Below are positions 10,483 through 19,661 of a DNA stretch of 64,000 nucleotides, piece by piece. The stretch's first letter is position 1; each line of letters begins with the position of its first letter. Made by a program: the position numbers and the translations under genes. The notes beneath the pieces were generated by a model. The model saw nothing but the letters and a program-made list of their open reading frames with translations. It searched no databases and was not told the origin of the DNA. This stretch comes from Dokdonella fugitiva (GTDB lineage Bacteria; Pseudomonadota; Gammaproteobacteria; Xanthomonadales; Rhodanobacteraceae). The DNA is taken from NCBI RefSeq assembly GCF_014138265.1, contig NZ_JACGXL010000004.1:62001-126000 (forward strand), read 5' to 3'.

Positions 10483-11904
10483 ATGAGCAAGCACTACGCA
10501 CTGGTCATCGACGACGAACGCGACATCCGCGAGCTGCTGACGCTCACCCTCGGCCGCATGGATCTCATCGTGGAAACCGCGGCGACCGTCGCCGAGGCGA
10601 GGCAGCGGCTGACCGAGCGCCGCTACGCGCTGTGCTTCACCGACATGCGCCTGCCGGACGGCTCGGGCCAGGAGATCATCGCGCTCGTCGCCGCTCAGTA
10701 CCCCGAGACGCCGATCGCGATGATCACCGCGTACGGCAACGTCGACGCGGCCGTCGACGCGCTCAAGGCCGGGGCATTCGACTTCGTCTCCAAGCCGGTC
10801 GACATCAGCGTGCTGCGCCGCCTCGTGCAGACGGCACTCAAGCTGTCCGAGGAAAAGCGCGCCGAGCAGTCGAACAGCGGCAGCAAGCTGATCGGCGACT
10901 CCGCGCCGATGAACGAACTGCGCGCGACGATCGCCAAGGTCGCGCGCAGCCAGGCCCCTGTCTACATCGCCGGCGAGTCGGGCACCGGCAAGGAACTCGT
11001 CGCGCGGCTCATCCACGAACTCGGCCCGCGCTCGACCGCGCCATTCGTGCCGGTCAACTGCGGCGCGATCCCGTCGGAACTCATGGAGAGCGAATTCTTC
11101 GGCCACAAGCGCGGCAGCTTCACCGGCGCGCAGACCGACAAGGACGGCCTGTTCCACGCGGCGCAGGGCGGCACTCTGTTCCTCGACGAGGTCGCCGAGC
11201 TGCCGATGCACATGCAGGTGAAACTGCTGCGCGTGATCCAGGAGAAGGCCGTGCGCCCGATCGGCGCGCGCGCCGAGGTCGGCGTCGACGTGCGCATCCT
11301 CTCGGCCACGCACAAGAACCTCGCGCGCCTGGTCGAACTCGGCTCGTTCCGCCAGGACCTGTTCTACCGCATCAACGTGATCGAACTGAAGGTGCCGCCG
11401 CTGCGCGACCGGCGCGAGGACATTCCCAAGCTCGCCGGTCGCGTGCTCGAACGCCTCGGCAAGGACAACGGCACCGCGCCCGCGCGGCTCGAACCCGAGG
11501 CCCTCAAGGCGCTGCTCTCGTACGACTTCCCGGGCAACGTGCGCGAACTCGAGAACGTGCTCGAACGCGCGGTCGCGCTGTGCGAGAACAACAGCATCGG
11601 CATCGGCGACCTGCGCCTCGCCGCCGGTGAACGCGCGGCCAGCGTCGCCGCCGAAGCGTGGGCGAACACGCCGACACCGACCGCGGGCGCGTACGCCGAG
11701 CCGCGGCCGCCCGCGTACGCGGCCGAACCGCCCGAGGACGAAGGCTTCCCGAGCGACCTCGCCGCCGCCGTCGCCGAGACCGAGCGCGCGGCGATCATGA
11801 AGGCGCTCGAAGCGACGCGCTGGAACCGCACCGCCGCGGCCAAGCAGCTCGGCCTCACCCTGCGCCAGTTGCGCTACCGGCTGGAAAAGCTTGGCATCGA
11901 GTAG
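10483..11904 (+). CDS. pilR: Sigma-54-dependent response regulator PilR
   Basis: NtrC-class activator of pilA transcription, 473 residues. The receiver domain (1-120) has the phospho-acceptor Asp54 in CFTDMRLPDG. The AAA+ domain has Walker A GESGTGKE (164-171), the sigma-54 contact loop GSFTGA (211-216, the Ser variant usual in PilR rather than GAFTGA) and Walker B LFLDE (232-236). A Pro/Ala-rich linker of about 50 residues, richer than usual, leads to a Fis-type HTH at the C-terminus (WNRTAAAKQLGLTLRQLRYRL, trimmed). The likely target is the sigma-54 promoter of pilA in this window. The gene converges on the next minus-strand gene with only 14 bases between stops. Confidence 0.94.
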   Translation: MSKHYALVIDDERDIRELLTLTLGRMDLIVETAATVAEARQRLTERRYALCFTDMRLPDGSGQEIIALVAAQYPETPIAMITAYGNVDAAVDALKAGAFDFVSKPVDISVLRRLVQTALKLSEEKRAEQSNSGSKLIGDSAPMNELRATIAKVARSQAPVYIAGESGTGKELVARLIHELGPRSTAPFVPVNCGAIPSELMESEFFGHKRGSFTGAQTDKDGLFHAAQGGTLFLDEVAELPMHMQVKLLRVIQEKAVRPIGARAEVGVDVRILSATHKNLARLVELGSFRQDLFYRINVIELKVPPLRDRREDIPKLAGRVLERLGKDNGTAPARLEPEALKALLSYDFPGNVRELENVLERAVALCENNSIGIGDLRLAAGERAASVAAEAWANTPTPTAGAYAEPRPPAYAAEPPEDEGFPSDLAAAVAETERAAIMKALEATRWNRTAAAKQLGLTLRQLRYRLEKLGIE

Positions 11905-11918
11905 CTGTCCCGGCCCGA

Positions 11919-14909
11919 TCAAGGCACGCGCGCGCGCGCGTTCGAGACGAACGACAGCGCCGCCAGCCAGCGTCGCTCGAACGCGTATTGCTTCACGTCC
12001 CCGCCATGGGCGCGCTCCAGGTCGGCCATCGCCCCGTAGCGACCCAGAGCGAAGTTGGCGAGATCGGTCGCTCCGAGTGCGAAGGCCTTGAACGACGGAA
12101 CCGTGTCCAGCCCACCATCGAACAATTCGCTGCCGATTCGCGCGGTTTCGGGCCAGTCCCTCGCGCTCAATGCCGCGTAGTACGCAAGGACGCGAGCGAC
12201 ACGCGGATCCTTGGAGGGGCAGCTCGCGAGCCATGCCGGTTGGATCCAGACGCCTTTCAGTTCTTCGGCGTCGAGATGGGAAATCGTCGCACCCGCGACG
12301 GCGGCGCTCGCTTCGATCCAGACGTCCGCCGCGAGATCCGTCGCGCAGCCCCTCGCCAGCGAACGCATCGTCACGACCTGCCGCATCATGTCCGGGTCGG
12401 CCGATCCGACCGGCTGCCCCGACAGCAGCGTCGCCTTGATGTCCAGCGCCTGCTGGCGCCCGATGTCCCCGGCGAGCAATCCGGCATTGGCACTCGCGTT
12501 TCCACTCGGCTGCGGCAACGCCATCGCGACCTCCGCGAGCGGCCAGACGCCTCCCTGCAGCCCGATGATGTCGCTCGCCGTGGTGTGCGTGAAGCGCGCC
12601 TTGGGCGCGTGCAGCTGTACGTAGGGAAACATGTCCGAGTTGGTCGGGGTCGGCGCCATTCGCGCCAGAGCCTCGAGACCTCGCCGGTCGAGCAGAGCGA
12701 ACCGCCTCCAGTCGTCGGGGCCATGCACCGACATGCGCTGCAGTTCGGAACGCAGCTGCGCCGAAGCACCGCCGATGTCGCTCAACCCGGGGAGATCGCC
12801 GTCCGCGCTGGCGACGAGCAGCATGTCGGACGAGTTGGTGGTGTAGGCCTTAACGTCGTGGAAGTGCGGGAGCATCGCCTTCAATATCGAAGCGACCAGC
12901 TCCGGCGTGATCTCGTACAGCTGCACCCACTGCACGAAGATGCCGTCACGGTTGAGATGGCGCGGCACGAACGCGTAGAACTCGTCCGAAAAGAGCGTCG
13001 CGACGCCGTTCACCCAAGGATTGGAGGGCTCCGACACGATGACGTCATAGCGCTTCGACGAACCTGCCATGTAAGCCTTCGCGTCGTCGTACGCGACGCG
13101 CACGCGCGGATCCGCGAATGCACGTCCGACCCGCGGACCGAAGCCGCGTGCGGCCGCCACCATCTCGGGCTCGATCTCGACGACATCGACGCTGCGCAAC
13201 GTGTCGCTGCCGAGCAGGGTGTGCACGGTCATGCCGGAACCGAATCCGATGACCGCCGCATCCTCGATTTGCGGCCGGTAGGCCAGCGGGAGTGCGGCAA
13301 GGAACGCCATCGTGTACTCGTCCAGCGCGGGCCGTGCAGCCGGGTCGGTTGCGATGGAGGCATCCGGCTTGCCGTTCGTCGCGATCGAACGGATCTTGCT
13401 CGGCCCTGGATACTGGAAGAGCGCCACCGTGGCGGTCTTGCCGTCCGCGTAGTACAGCATGTCGGTGCCGTCCGGCAGGCGCGGCCGACCGCTACGGTAC
13501 ACCGACGAAGCGAGCGTCAGCGGATCCACGCGTGTCCACGCGACGGCGGCGACCGCCAGTGCGGCCGAGACCACGCCGCCGACGACGAGCGCGCGCGCGC
13601 GCACTCGCATCGCGGCACCCCCGCTCCGTGCGATCAGGTACAGGCCGAGTGCGAGATCGACGAGCGCCGCGAGCCAGAGCGCGAGACGCACGCCGAGCGA
13701 AGGCATCAGCACGTGAAGGGTCAGCAGCACGCCGACGATCGCACCCAACGTGTTGGCCGCGTAGGCACGGCCGATCGCGCGTTCGCCCGATCCGCGACGA
13801 AGCAACGCGAGCGTCAGCAACGGCAACGTCATGCCGGCGAAGAAGGCGGCGGGAAACATCACCGCGAGGGAGATCGCGCCGGAGGCGACGTTGAAGAACG
13901 CGTAGCCTTCGTCGTTGCGTGCGAGACCGTTCACGAGGGCCGCGATCCAGTCGAACGAGCGCGCATAGACGAACAGCGAGCCGAGCGCGGCAAGGCCCAT
14001 GAGCACCTGGGCCCATCCGGCGGCGAGCAACGCATCCGGCAGACGATCGGCGCGTCGACGCAACCAGAGGCCACCGAACGCGATACCGCTGATGAATGCC
14101 GCGAGCATGAGCTCGAACGCATGCAGCGTACTGCCGAGCGCCTGGGCGAGCATGCGCACCCACGTGAGTTCGTACACGAAGGACGTCGCACCGGTGATCG
14201 CGGCGGCCAACAGGATGAACCCTGGCAGGAGGCCGCCTGCGGCTTCGTTTCGCGCCGAAGCCACGGCAGCGGTCGGCTGCTTCGCCAGCGGCCACACGAG
14301 GACGGCGACGACGATGCTCAGCATGCCGCCGGTCATGACGGTGCCGGGCAATCCGACGGCCGGAAGCAAGGCGAACGTCGCCGCCAATGCACCGATCGCT
14401 GCACCGAAGCTGTTGGAGAAGTAGAGTCCGGCCAGCACTTGGCCGCCCTCGACAGGTGTGCGCCGCAGGTAACCGGCGCTCATCAACGGGAAGGTCGTGC
14501 CGAGCAGGACGCACTGCGGCCCGATCAGCGCCGCGCAAATCGCGTAGCGACTCGCGTCGAGCAGGTATCCGGATCCGACGAGCGGGAAAACACGGGAATA
14601 CGCGAACCCGGTGACGCCGTGGTAGATCGGGTCGAACGCGATGCCGAGCACGCCGACGATCAGTTCCGCGGCAGCGTAGGCGACCAGGGGCCGGGCCAGC
14701 AGCTCGCTGCGCCGACTCACCAGCCAGGCTCCCAGCGCCATCCCGCCCATGAAGAGAATGAGGACGAACGATTGCGCGTAGGCGGCGTGGCCGAGGAACA
14801 GGCCCAGGTACTGGGCCCAGATGGTTTCGTACAGCAATCCCGCGAACCCGGAGACCGCAAAGAGACCGAGCAGCGCGATATTCGCCGCACGCGAACTGGA
14901 TGAGTGCAT
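11919..14909 (-). CDS. Membrane-anchored spermidine/spermine synthase-like protein
   Basis: 996 residues. The N-terminal ~450 residues carry many hydrophobic segments in an MFS-like arrangement (starts LGLFAVSGFAGLLYETIWAQ). Residues about 480-720 form a spermidine-synthase-like Rossmann domain: YYADGKTATVALFQ, the nucleotide-binding VIGFGSGMTVHTLL, the acidic VDVVEIEPEMV, and SEPSNPWVNGVATLFSDEFY. A roughly 270-residue helical tail follows. Such fused proteins are common and mostly uncharacterised; a real aminopropyltransferase activity is not established. A strong site (GAGGAGGGG) precedes ATG 14909. The gene sits between pilR and the pilin accessory gene and is transcribed the opposite way, so a link to pili is only positional. 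Confidence 0.8.
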   Translation of the reverse strand: MHSSSSRAANIALLGLFAVSGFAGLLYETIWAQYLGLFLGHAAYAQSFVLILFMGGMALGAWLVSRRSELLARPLVAYAAAELIVGVLGIAFDPIYHGVTGFAYSRVFPLVGSGYLLDASRYAICAALIGPQCVLLGTTFPLMSAGYLRRTPVEGGQVLAGLYFSNSFGAAIGALAATFALLPAVGLPGTVMTGGMLSIVVAVLVWPLAKQPTAAVASARNEAAGGLLPGFILLAAAITGATSFVYELTWVRMLAQALGSTLHAFELMLAAFISGIAFGGLWLRRRADRLPDALLAAGWAQVLMGLAALGSLFVYARSFDWIAALVNGLARNDEGYAFFNVASGAISLAVMFPAAFFAGMTLPLLTLALLRRGSGERAIGRAYAANTLGAIVGVLLTLHVLMPSLGVRLALWLAALVDLALGLYLIARSGGAAMRVRARALVVGGVVSAALAVAAVAWTRVDPLTLASSVYRSGRPRLPDGTDMLYYADGKTATVALFQYPGPSKIRSIATNGKPDASIATDPAARPALDEYTMAFLAALPLAYRPQIEDAAVIGFGSGMTVHTLLGSDTLRSVDVVEIEPEMVAAARGFGPRVGRAFADPRVRVAYDDAKAYMAGSSKRYDVIVSEPSNPWVNGVATLFSDEFYAFVPRHLNRDGIFVQWVQLYEITPELVASILKAMLPHFHDVKAYTTNSSDMLLVASADGDLPGLSDIGGASAQLRSELQRMSVHGPDDWRRFALLDRRGLEALARMAPTPTNSDMFPYVQLHAPKARFTHTTASDIIGLQGGVWPLAEVAMALPQPSGNASANAGLLAGDIGRQQALDIKATLLSGQPVGSADPDMMRQVVTMRSLARGCATDLAADVWIEASAAVAGATISHLDAEELKGVWIQPAWLASCPSKDPRVARVLAYYAALSARDWPETARIGSELFDGGLDTVPSFKAFALGATDLANFALGRYGAMADLERAHGGDVKQYAFERRWLAALSFVSNARARVP

Positions 14910-14981
14910 GTCCCCTCCTCGACACGCCGCATGCTAACCGTGCACCGCGATCCGCGTATAGGCGGCGCTCCTCGTCCGGCG

Positions 14982-14987
14982 TATATT
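14982..14987 (+). promoter_or_regulatory. Candidate -10 element for pilin accessory gene
   Basis: TATATT lies 27 bases before the ATG at 15014 in the 104-base divergent gap. No clear -35 element is visible. AAAGGTG at 15003-15009 is the ribosome site for the downstream gene. Confidence 0.25.
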
Positions 14988-15013
14988 TCTTGCTCCGCTC
15001 GCAAAGGTGCCGC

Positions 15014-15757
15014 ATGACCCGCTTCAAGGCTGCGACGATCCACCTTTCAATCAGTGCACTCCTCGGCCTCATTGCAGCGGCCGTGATATTCGGCGTCTGG
15101 TACCCGCGCCCGTACAGCCATGCAGCCGGTGCCGATCGGCTCGTGCTGTTGCTGCTCGGCGTCGACGTGGTGCTCGGCCCACTGCTGACGCTCATCGTGT
15201 TCCGTTCCGGCAAGCCGGGCATGCGCTTCGACCTCGTCGTGATCGCGCTCGCGCAGGCCTGTGCGTTCCTCTACGGCACGTCGGTGGTCGTGCGCGCTCG
15301 CCCAGCCTTCGTCGTCGGCAATGTCGACCGCTTCTCGCTCGTCGCCGCAAACGACATCGACGGCGACGCGTACGCGAAGGCCACGAACGCGGAGTTCCGC
15401 TCGGCGCCCTGGACCGGCCCGCGCATCGTCGGCGCGCTGCCGCCCACGGACGCGCAGGAACGGAATCGACTCATGCTGCGAGGACCTGGCGGACCGGACA
15501 TCGACGTGCTGCCGCAGTACTACGTCGACTACGCGCAGGTCGTCGCGGCGTTGCTGCAGAAGGCGAAGCCACTCGCGGAATTGACGCGTCGACATCCGGA
15601 AGCGGCCTCCGTCGTGACGTCGTGGCTCGCTGCGCGGCAACGCGAGGAAACGGACGTGGTCTGGCTGCCGCTCGAGGCCCGGCGCGCGAGCCTCACGATG
15701 CTGCTCGATCGCCGAAGCGGCGCGCCGCTCGATGCACTGCCCGTGGATCCATGGTGA
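15014..15757 (+). CDS. TfpX/TfpZ-type type IV pilin accessory protein
   Basis: 247 residues, inner membrane. Three or four hydrophobic segments occupy residues 7-100 (IHLSISALLGLIAAAVIFGVWYP; LVLLLLGVDVVLGPLLTLIVF; FDLVVIALAQACAFLYG). The soluble periplasmic part ends with YYVDYAQVVAALLQKAKPLAEL. The pattern VxxDxxxGPLxTxxVF, then Lys-Pro-Gly and an RPAF block, is what I know of the TfpX/TfpZ family, which lies beside pilA in Stenotrophomonas, Acinetobacter and Moraxella and helps assembly of specific pilin alleles. It stands 295 bases upstream of pilA in the same direction. ATG 15014 is chosen because it has AAAGGTG at good spacing; the upstream part of the frame is not protein-like. Confidence 0.8.
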   Translation: MTRFKAATIHLSISALLGLIAAAVIFGVWYPRPYSHAAGADRLVLLLLGVDVVLGPLLTLIVFRSGKPGMRFDLVVIALAQACAFLYGTSVVVRARPAFVVGNVDRFSLVAANDIDGDAYAKATNAEFRSAPWTGPRIVGALPPTDAQERNRLMLRGPGGPDIDVLPQYYVDYAQVVAALLQKAKPLAELTRRHPEAASVVTSWLAARQREETDVVWLPLEARRASLTMLLDRRSGAPLDALPVDPW

Positions 15758-15809
15758 GGGAATGTCCTGCGTGCAGCGTCGATGCAGAACGACAAGCCGG
15801 ATCGAAAAT

Positions 15810-15824
15810 TGTCACAAGCTGACA
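15810..15824. promoter_or_regulatory. Dyad TGTCA-N5-TGACA upstream of pilA (candidate PilR site)
   Basis: Perfect inverted repeat TGTCACAAGCTGACA centred about 129 bases before the predicted pilA start of transcription. PilR sites in Pseudomonas contain TGTC cores at comparable distances, so this is a good candidate enhancer site. Binding is inferred. Confidence 0.55.
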
Positions 15825-15851
15825 TTCCGCGCGCGATGATCCGGAGCCGTC

Positions 15852-15867
15852 TGAGAACACGTTCTCA
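15852..15867. promoter_or_regulatory. Second dyad TGAGAAC-N2-GTTCTCA upstream of pilA
   Basis: Perfect 7-base arms separated by AC, centred about 86 bases upstream of the predicted start. It is followed at 15880-15886 by a run of seven A in an AT-rich stretch that could be bent or hold an IHF-like site. The binding protein is unknown. Confidence 0.45.
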
Positions 15868-15919
15868 TTGGTGGATTTGGAAAAAAACGAAGCGTGCGCC
15901 AGTGGACAGTTCCGAAGCT

Positions 15920-15935
15920 TGGCACGGAAGCTGCT
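15920..15935 (+). promoter_or_regulatory. Sigma-54 promoter of pilA
   Basis: TGGCACGGAAGCTGCT fits the -24/-12 consensus TGGCACG-N4-TTGCW with one mismatch, and GG and GC have the exact 10-base separation. Transcription would start near 15946, giving a leader of about 107 bases. This agrees with PilS/PilR being encoded nearby. Confidence 0.82.
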
Positions 15936-16052
15936 ATCACCTACCCTGCGAGCCGTCGATCGCCGGACGATGAAGCGATCGCGGAAGCGGGCCCGCCTGG
16001 CTAGGTTGGCGGCTCTAGGGGCAAACCGTTCTACCCATGCAGAGGAAACACC

Positions 16053-16496
16053 ATGAACAAGATCCAGAAGGGCTTCACCCTGATCGAATTGATGATCGTC
16101 GTCGCGATCATCGCGATCCTGGCCGCGATCGCGCTGCCGGCTTACCAGGACTACATGGTCCGCGCCAAGCTCAGCGAAGTGTTCGTCGCCGGCGACGCGT
16201 GCAAGAACTCGGTCGTCGAGTTCTACGAGGGTCAGGGCCACCTGCCGCCGAACATCTCGAGCGCGGGCTGCAACAACAACACGACCAAGTACATCGCTTC
16301 GACGACGATGCCGAACCCGGGCGACATCTGGGTGACGACGCAGGGTGGTGCAGCCGATCTGTACGGCGCGGCGGGCGCGGTCTATGCGCTGCATCCGGCG
16401 CCGGCCGCGGGCAACACCGACGTGCTCGAGTGGACCTGCAACAAGGCCGCCGGTACGACGATCCCGGTCAAGTACGTGCCGTCGCTCTGCCGTTAA
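16053..16496 (+). CDS. pilA: Type IV major pilin
   Basis: Structural subunit of the type IV pilus, 147 residues. The short leader MNKIQKG precedes the prepilin cleavage site [25 protein letters not shown], with the essential Glu5 of the mature chain. PilD (encoded in this window) would cleave and N-methylate it. The C-terminal region has Cys in WTCNKA and the final SLCR, which likely form the D-region disulfide; two further Cys lie at about residues 50 and 71. A sigma-54 promoter precedes the gene and a strong terminator follows, so pilA is probably a single-gene unit made at high level. The ribosome site AGAGGA lies just before the ATG. Confidence 0.97.
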   Translation: MNKIQKGFTLIELMIVVAIIAILAAIALPAYQDYMVRAKLSEVFVAGDACKNSVVEFYEGQGHLPPNISSAGCNNNTTKYIASTTMPNPGDIWVTTQGGAADLYGAAGAVYALHPAPAAGNTDVLEWTCNKAAGTTIPVKYVPSLCR

Positions 16497-16518
16497 TCGG
16501 TACTGCAAGACGTGTATG

Positions 16519-16549
16519 GACGCCGCCTTCGGGCGGCGTCTTTTTTTTT
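16519..16549 (+). terminator. Intrinsic terminator of pilA
   Basis: Nine-base perfect stem GACGCCGCC / GGCGGCGTC around a TTCG tetraloop, followed by nine T residues. It lies about 22 bases after the pilA stop. Confidence 0.95.
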
Positions 16550-16589
16550 GCGGCTATCATCCACGAACGCACGCGGAGCCCCCTGATCG

Positions 16590-18494
16590 ATGAGCACCAT
16601 CGGATCTCGCCATCTAGGCATCGGCGCGGCCCTCGCCGCGCTCGGCATCGCCTGCGTGCTCGCGTACGCGCGCGGACTCGGCGGCGACTTCCTGTTCGAC
16701 GACTTCCCGAACATCGTCGCGAACCCGGCCCTCCAGGCCGTCAAGGACGGCAGGCCGGACTGGTTCGCCGTCGCCTTCCTCACCGGCTCGGGGCAACTGC
16801 GCCGGCCGATCAGCATGCTTTCGTTCGGCGCCAACGTGTACTGGTTCGGCATGAGCCCGTTCGCGTTCAAGCTCGTGAACGTCGTCATCCACCTCTTCAA
16901 TGGCTTGCTGCTGTACGGATTGTTCCGTCGCATCGCGCCGCGCCTGCTGCCCGCGGGACGTGCGGTCGATCCGCGCACCGTCGCCCTCGTGGCCGCCGGA
17001 ATCTGGCTGCTGCACCCGCTCCACGTGAGCAGCGTGCTCTACGTCGTGCAGCGCATGAACCTCCTGGCGACGTTGTTCGTCCTGCTCGGGCTGTACAGCT
17101 ACGCGGAAGGGCGAACGCGCATGCTGCGCGGCGAGCGCGGCTTGCTGGTGGCGCTGTCGGGGCTGTGCGTCTTCGGCTTGCTTGCCGTGTTCTGCAAGGA
17201 GAACGGCGCGCTCGTCGCGATGTACGCCCTGGCGGTCGAGTGGTCGTGCTTCCGCTTCGAAACCCCGGGCGGCGGAGGCCGGCGCCTGCGCGCCTTCTTC
17301 TGGCTCAGCGTCGCGCTGCCGCTCGTCGCCTACGCAGGATACCTGGTGCTGCATCCGGAGTCGCTCGCCTACGCGCGCAACGGATTCACGCTGTACACGC
17401 GCCTGCTCTCGGAGGCGCGCGTCTTGTGCGAGTACCTGTCGTGGATCTTCGTGCCGCTGCCGTCGTTCATGGGCATGTACCACGACGACATCGCCGTGTC
17501 GGCCGGCCTTTTCGCCCCCGTCACCACCGCGATCGCGATCGCCTTCCTCGTCGCGCTCGCCGCCGCCGCATGGCGCTGGCGGCGCAGCGTACCCGCGCTC
17601 GCGTTGGGCGTGGCCTGGTTCCTCGTCGGCCATTCGCTCGAGTCGACGATCTTCCCTCTCGAACTCGTGTTCGAACACCGCAACTACCTGCCGATGGCAG
17701 GCCCGCTGCTGGCCGCGACCTGCCTGTTGGCGCCGATGCTCGCGATGCGCCCGACCACCGCGCGCGCGGCGGCGTTCGGCGTGCTCGCCCTGCTCGGCAT
17801 TGCGACGACGGCGAGAGCCTACGACTGGCGCAGCGCACTGACGCTCGCGCTCGCCGACGTCGCGCATCATCCGGCGTCCTCGCGCTCGCAGTACGAAGCC
17901 GGTCGCGCCGTGGCCGCCGACGGCGCCCGCCGCGGTGCATTCGATGCGGTCGTGCCCCAGGCCATGGAATTCATGCGCAGGGCTGCGGACCTCGATCCGC
18001 GCCAGGTGTTCCCCCGCGTGTCGCAGATCCTGCTGCGCGGCAAGAGCACGCCAACCCCGCCCGAGGAGATCGGCGACCTCGCCGAACGCCTGCGCCGCGC
18101 TGAATCGAACGAGCAAGCCAATCCGTTCCTCGACATGCTGGTCACCGCTTCCGAAGGTACGCTCGCGCTCTCACCGGCCGACGTGGCGAAGCTGTTCGAA
18201 GCGGCCCTCGCGAATCCGCGCTGGCGCCCGCAGGTCCGCGCGATGATGTACAACGACTACGGCGCCTATCGATTCAACGTCGAAGGCGACCATGCGGAAG
18301 GCATCCGGCTCACCGAGCTGGCGGCGACGACCGATCCGCGCAACGCCTATTTCGAGCTGAACCTCGCCAAGATCGCAATCGCCGTCGGCGACATGCACCT
18401 GGCGGCGGAGCACCTTGCGAAGGCGCGCGACATCGACCGGCTCGACAGCCATCGCGAGGAAATCGATGCCCTGCAGAAGCAGATCCATGATTGA
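16590..18494 (+). CDS. TMTC-like GT-C membrane glycosyltransferase with TPR-like tail
   Basis: 634 residues. The first ~420 contain about 10-12 hydrophobic segments. An acidic first loop has [13 protein letters not shown], and later come [31 protein letters not shown] and [13 protein letters not shown]. These blocks resemble the TMTC/O-mannosyltransferase group of GT-C enzymes (DD motif and the HPIHTEAV-like block) that use lipid-linked sugars on the outer face of the membrane. Residues about 430-634 are helical, soluble and TPR-like, ending with [21 protein letters not shown]. It starts 41 bases after the pilA terminator in the same direction; GGAG precedes the ATG. I infer a protein O-glycosyltransferase, possibly for pilin. 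It is not recognisably TfpO/PilO or TfpW; an O-antigen ligase or polymerase role is the main alternative. Confidence 0.65.
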   Translation: MSTIGSRHLGIGAALAALGIACVLAYARGLGGDFLFDDFPNIVANPALQAVKDGRPDWFAVAFLTGSGQLRRPISMLSFGANVYWFGMSPFAFKLVNVVIHLFNGLLLYGLFRRIAPRLLPAGRAVDPRTVALVAAGIWLLHPLHVSSVLYVVQRMNLLATLFVLLGLYSYAEGRTRMLRGERGLLVALSGLCVFGLLAVFCKENGALVAMYALAVEWSCFRFETPGGGGRRLRAFFWLSVALPLVAYAGYLVLHPESLAYARNGFTLYTRLLSEARVLCEYLSWIFVPLPSFMGMYHDDIAVSAGLFAPVTTAIAIAFLVALAAAAWRWRRSVPALALGVAWFLVGHSLESTIFPLELVFEHRNYLPMAGPLLAATCLLAPMLAMRPTTARAAAFGVLALLGIATTARAYDWRSALTLALADVAHHPASSRSQYEAGRAVAADGARRGAFDAVVPQAMEFMRRAADLDPRQVFPRVSQILLRGKSTPTPPEEIGDLAERLRRAESNEQANPFLDMLVTASEGTLALSPADVAKLFEAALANPRWRPQVRAMMYNDYGAYRFNVEGDHAEGIRLTELAATTDPRNAYFELNLAKIAIAVGDMHLAAEHLAKARDIDRLDSHREEIDALQKQIHD

Positions 18495-18542
18495 ACGGCA
18501 GCGCCCGCCACGCCGCGAGTCCGCACGCGTACGGTATCGGTC

Positions 18543-19661
18543 GTGAACGAATCACCCTTGCGCGTGCTGATGGTCAGCACGTCCTACCCGGCCGACCTCG
18601 GCGACTGGCGCGGACTGTTCATCCGCCACGTCGCCGATGCGCTCGCACGTCGCCGGGATATCCGACTGCGCCTGTGGTCCCCACCGGGCGAGATGCCCGC
18701 CGACGCGACTTACGCGGCGACGCCCGACGAACGCCGCTGGCTCGCCCAGCTGATGCAAGCGGGTGGGATCGCTCACCTGATGAGGATGCGTGGCGCGCGC
18801 GGCCTCGGCACGCCACTGCAGCTGCTGCGGATGCTGCGTTCTCTGTACCAGAGAGAGCGCGACATTGACGTCCTGCACGTCAACTGGCTGCAGAATGCGC
18901 TCGTGCTGCCCTGCAATGCGACCCCGCTGCTGGTCACGGTGCTCGGCACGGACCTCGCCCTGCTGCGCCTGCCCGGCATGGAGGCGCTGCTTCGTCGCGT
19001 GTTTCGCGGGCGGCGCGTCTTCATCTGCCCGAACGCGGCCTGGATGGTGCCGCGACTGGAGCGCCTGTTCGGTGATCTTGCACGCGTGCGCCATGTCCCG
19101 TTCGGAATCGATCCTCGCTGGTACGAGGTCGAGCGTGCTCCGGTGACGCCGTCCCGATGGCTGTGCGTCTCCCGGCTCACCGCCGGCAAGATCGGCAACC
19201 TCTTCTCGTGGGGCGAAGCCGCCTTCGCCGGGGCGAATCGCGAACTGCATCTGTTCGGCCCCATGCAACAGTCGATGGTGGTTCCCGACTGGGTGCATTA
19301 CCACGGCGCGGCGAGCCCCGATGTGCTGTGCAACGACTGGTTCCCGACCGCGCGGGGACTGGTCACGCTCAGCGTGCACGCGGAGGGCCTGCCGCAGGTC
19401 ATGCTCGAAGCCATGGCGGCGACGCTGCCGATCGTCGCGTCGCGCATCCCGGCGCACGAGGACCTGATTCGTCACGGCTCGACCGGCTGGTTGTGCGGCG
19501 GCACCGACGACTTCGCCGCGGCGCTCGACGCGCTCGAGGACGACACGCGCGGCCGCGAGATCGGCGAGCGTGCGCGCGAGTTCGTCAGGGCCGGGGTTGG
19601 CACGTGGGACGATTGCGCGGCACGCTATGCGGACATCCACCGGGAGCTCGTCGCCTCGTGA
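18543..19661 (+). CDS. Glycosyltransferase family 4
   Basis: 372 residues, cytosolic GT-B fold. The N-terminal half opens with RVLMVSTSYPADLGDWRGLFIRHVADAL, the usual GT4 opening. The C-terminal half has WLCVSRLTAGKIGN, the conserved Glu region SVHAEGLPQVMLEAMAATLPIVAS (E-x7-E type) and a tail GSTGWLCGG. Known relatives add a sugar from a nucleotide donor to a lipid-linked or oligosaccharide acceptor. The start is GTG (GTG AAC GAA); there is no better ATG. It overlaps the next gene by 4 bases (GTGA), so the run 18543-21522 is translationally coupled. Confidence 0.88.
   Translation: MNESPLRVLMVSTSYPADLGDWRGLFIRHVADALARRRDIRLRLWSPPGEMPADATYAATPDERRWLAQLMQAGGIAHLMRMRGARGLGTPLQLLRMLRSLYQRERDIDVLHVNWLQNALVLPCNATPLLVTVLGTDLALLRLPGMEALLRRVFRGRRVFICPNAAWMVPRLERLFGDLARVRHVPFGIDPRWYEVERAPVTPSRWLCVSRLTAGKIGNLFSWGEAAFAGANRELHLFGPMQQSMVVPDWVHYHGAASPDVLCNDWFPTARGLVTLSVHAEGLPQVMLEAMAATLPIVASRIPAHEDLIRHGSTGWLCGGTDDFAAALDALEDDTRGREIGERAREFVRAGVGTWDDCAARYADIHRELVAS

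Noticed and set aside
11658-14903. Plus-strand 1081-codon open frame opposite the spermidine-synthase-like gene
   Set aside because: Overlaps pilR in another frame and is antisense to a recognisable protein; the sequence is low-complexity charged residues.
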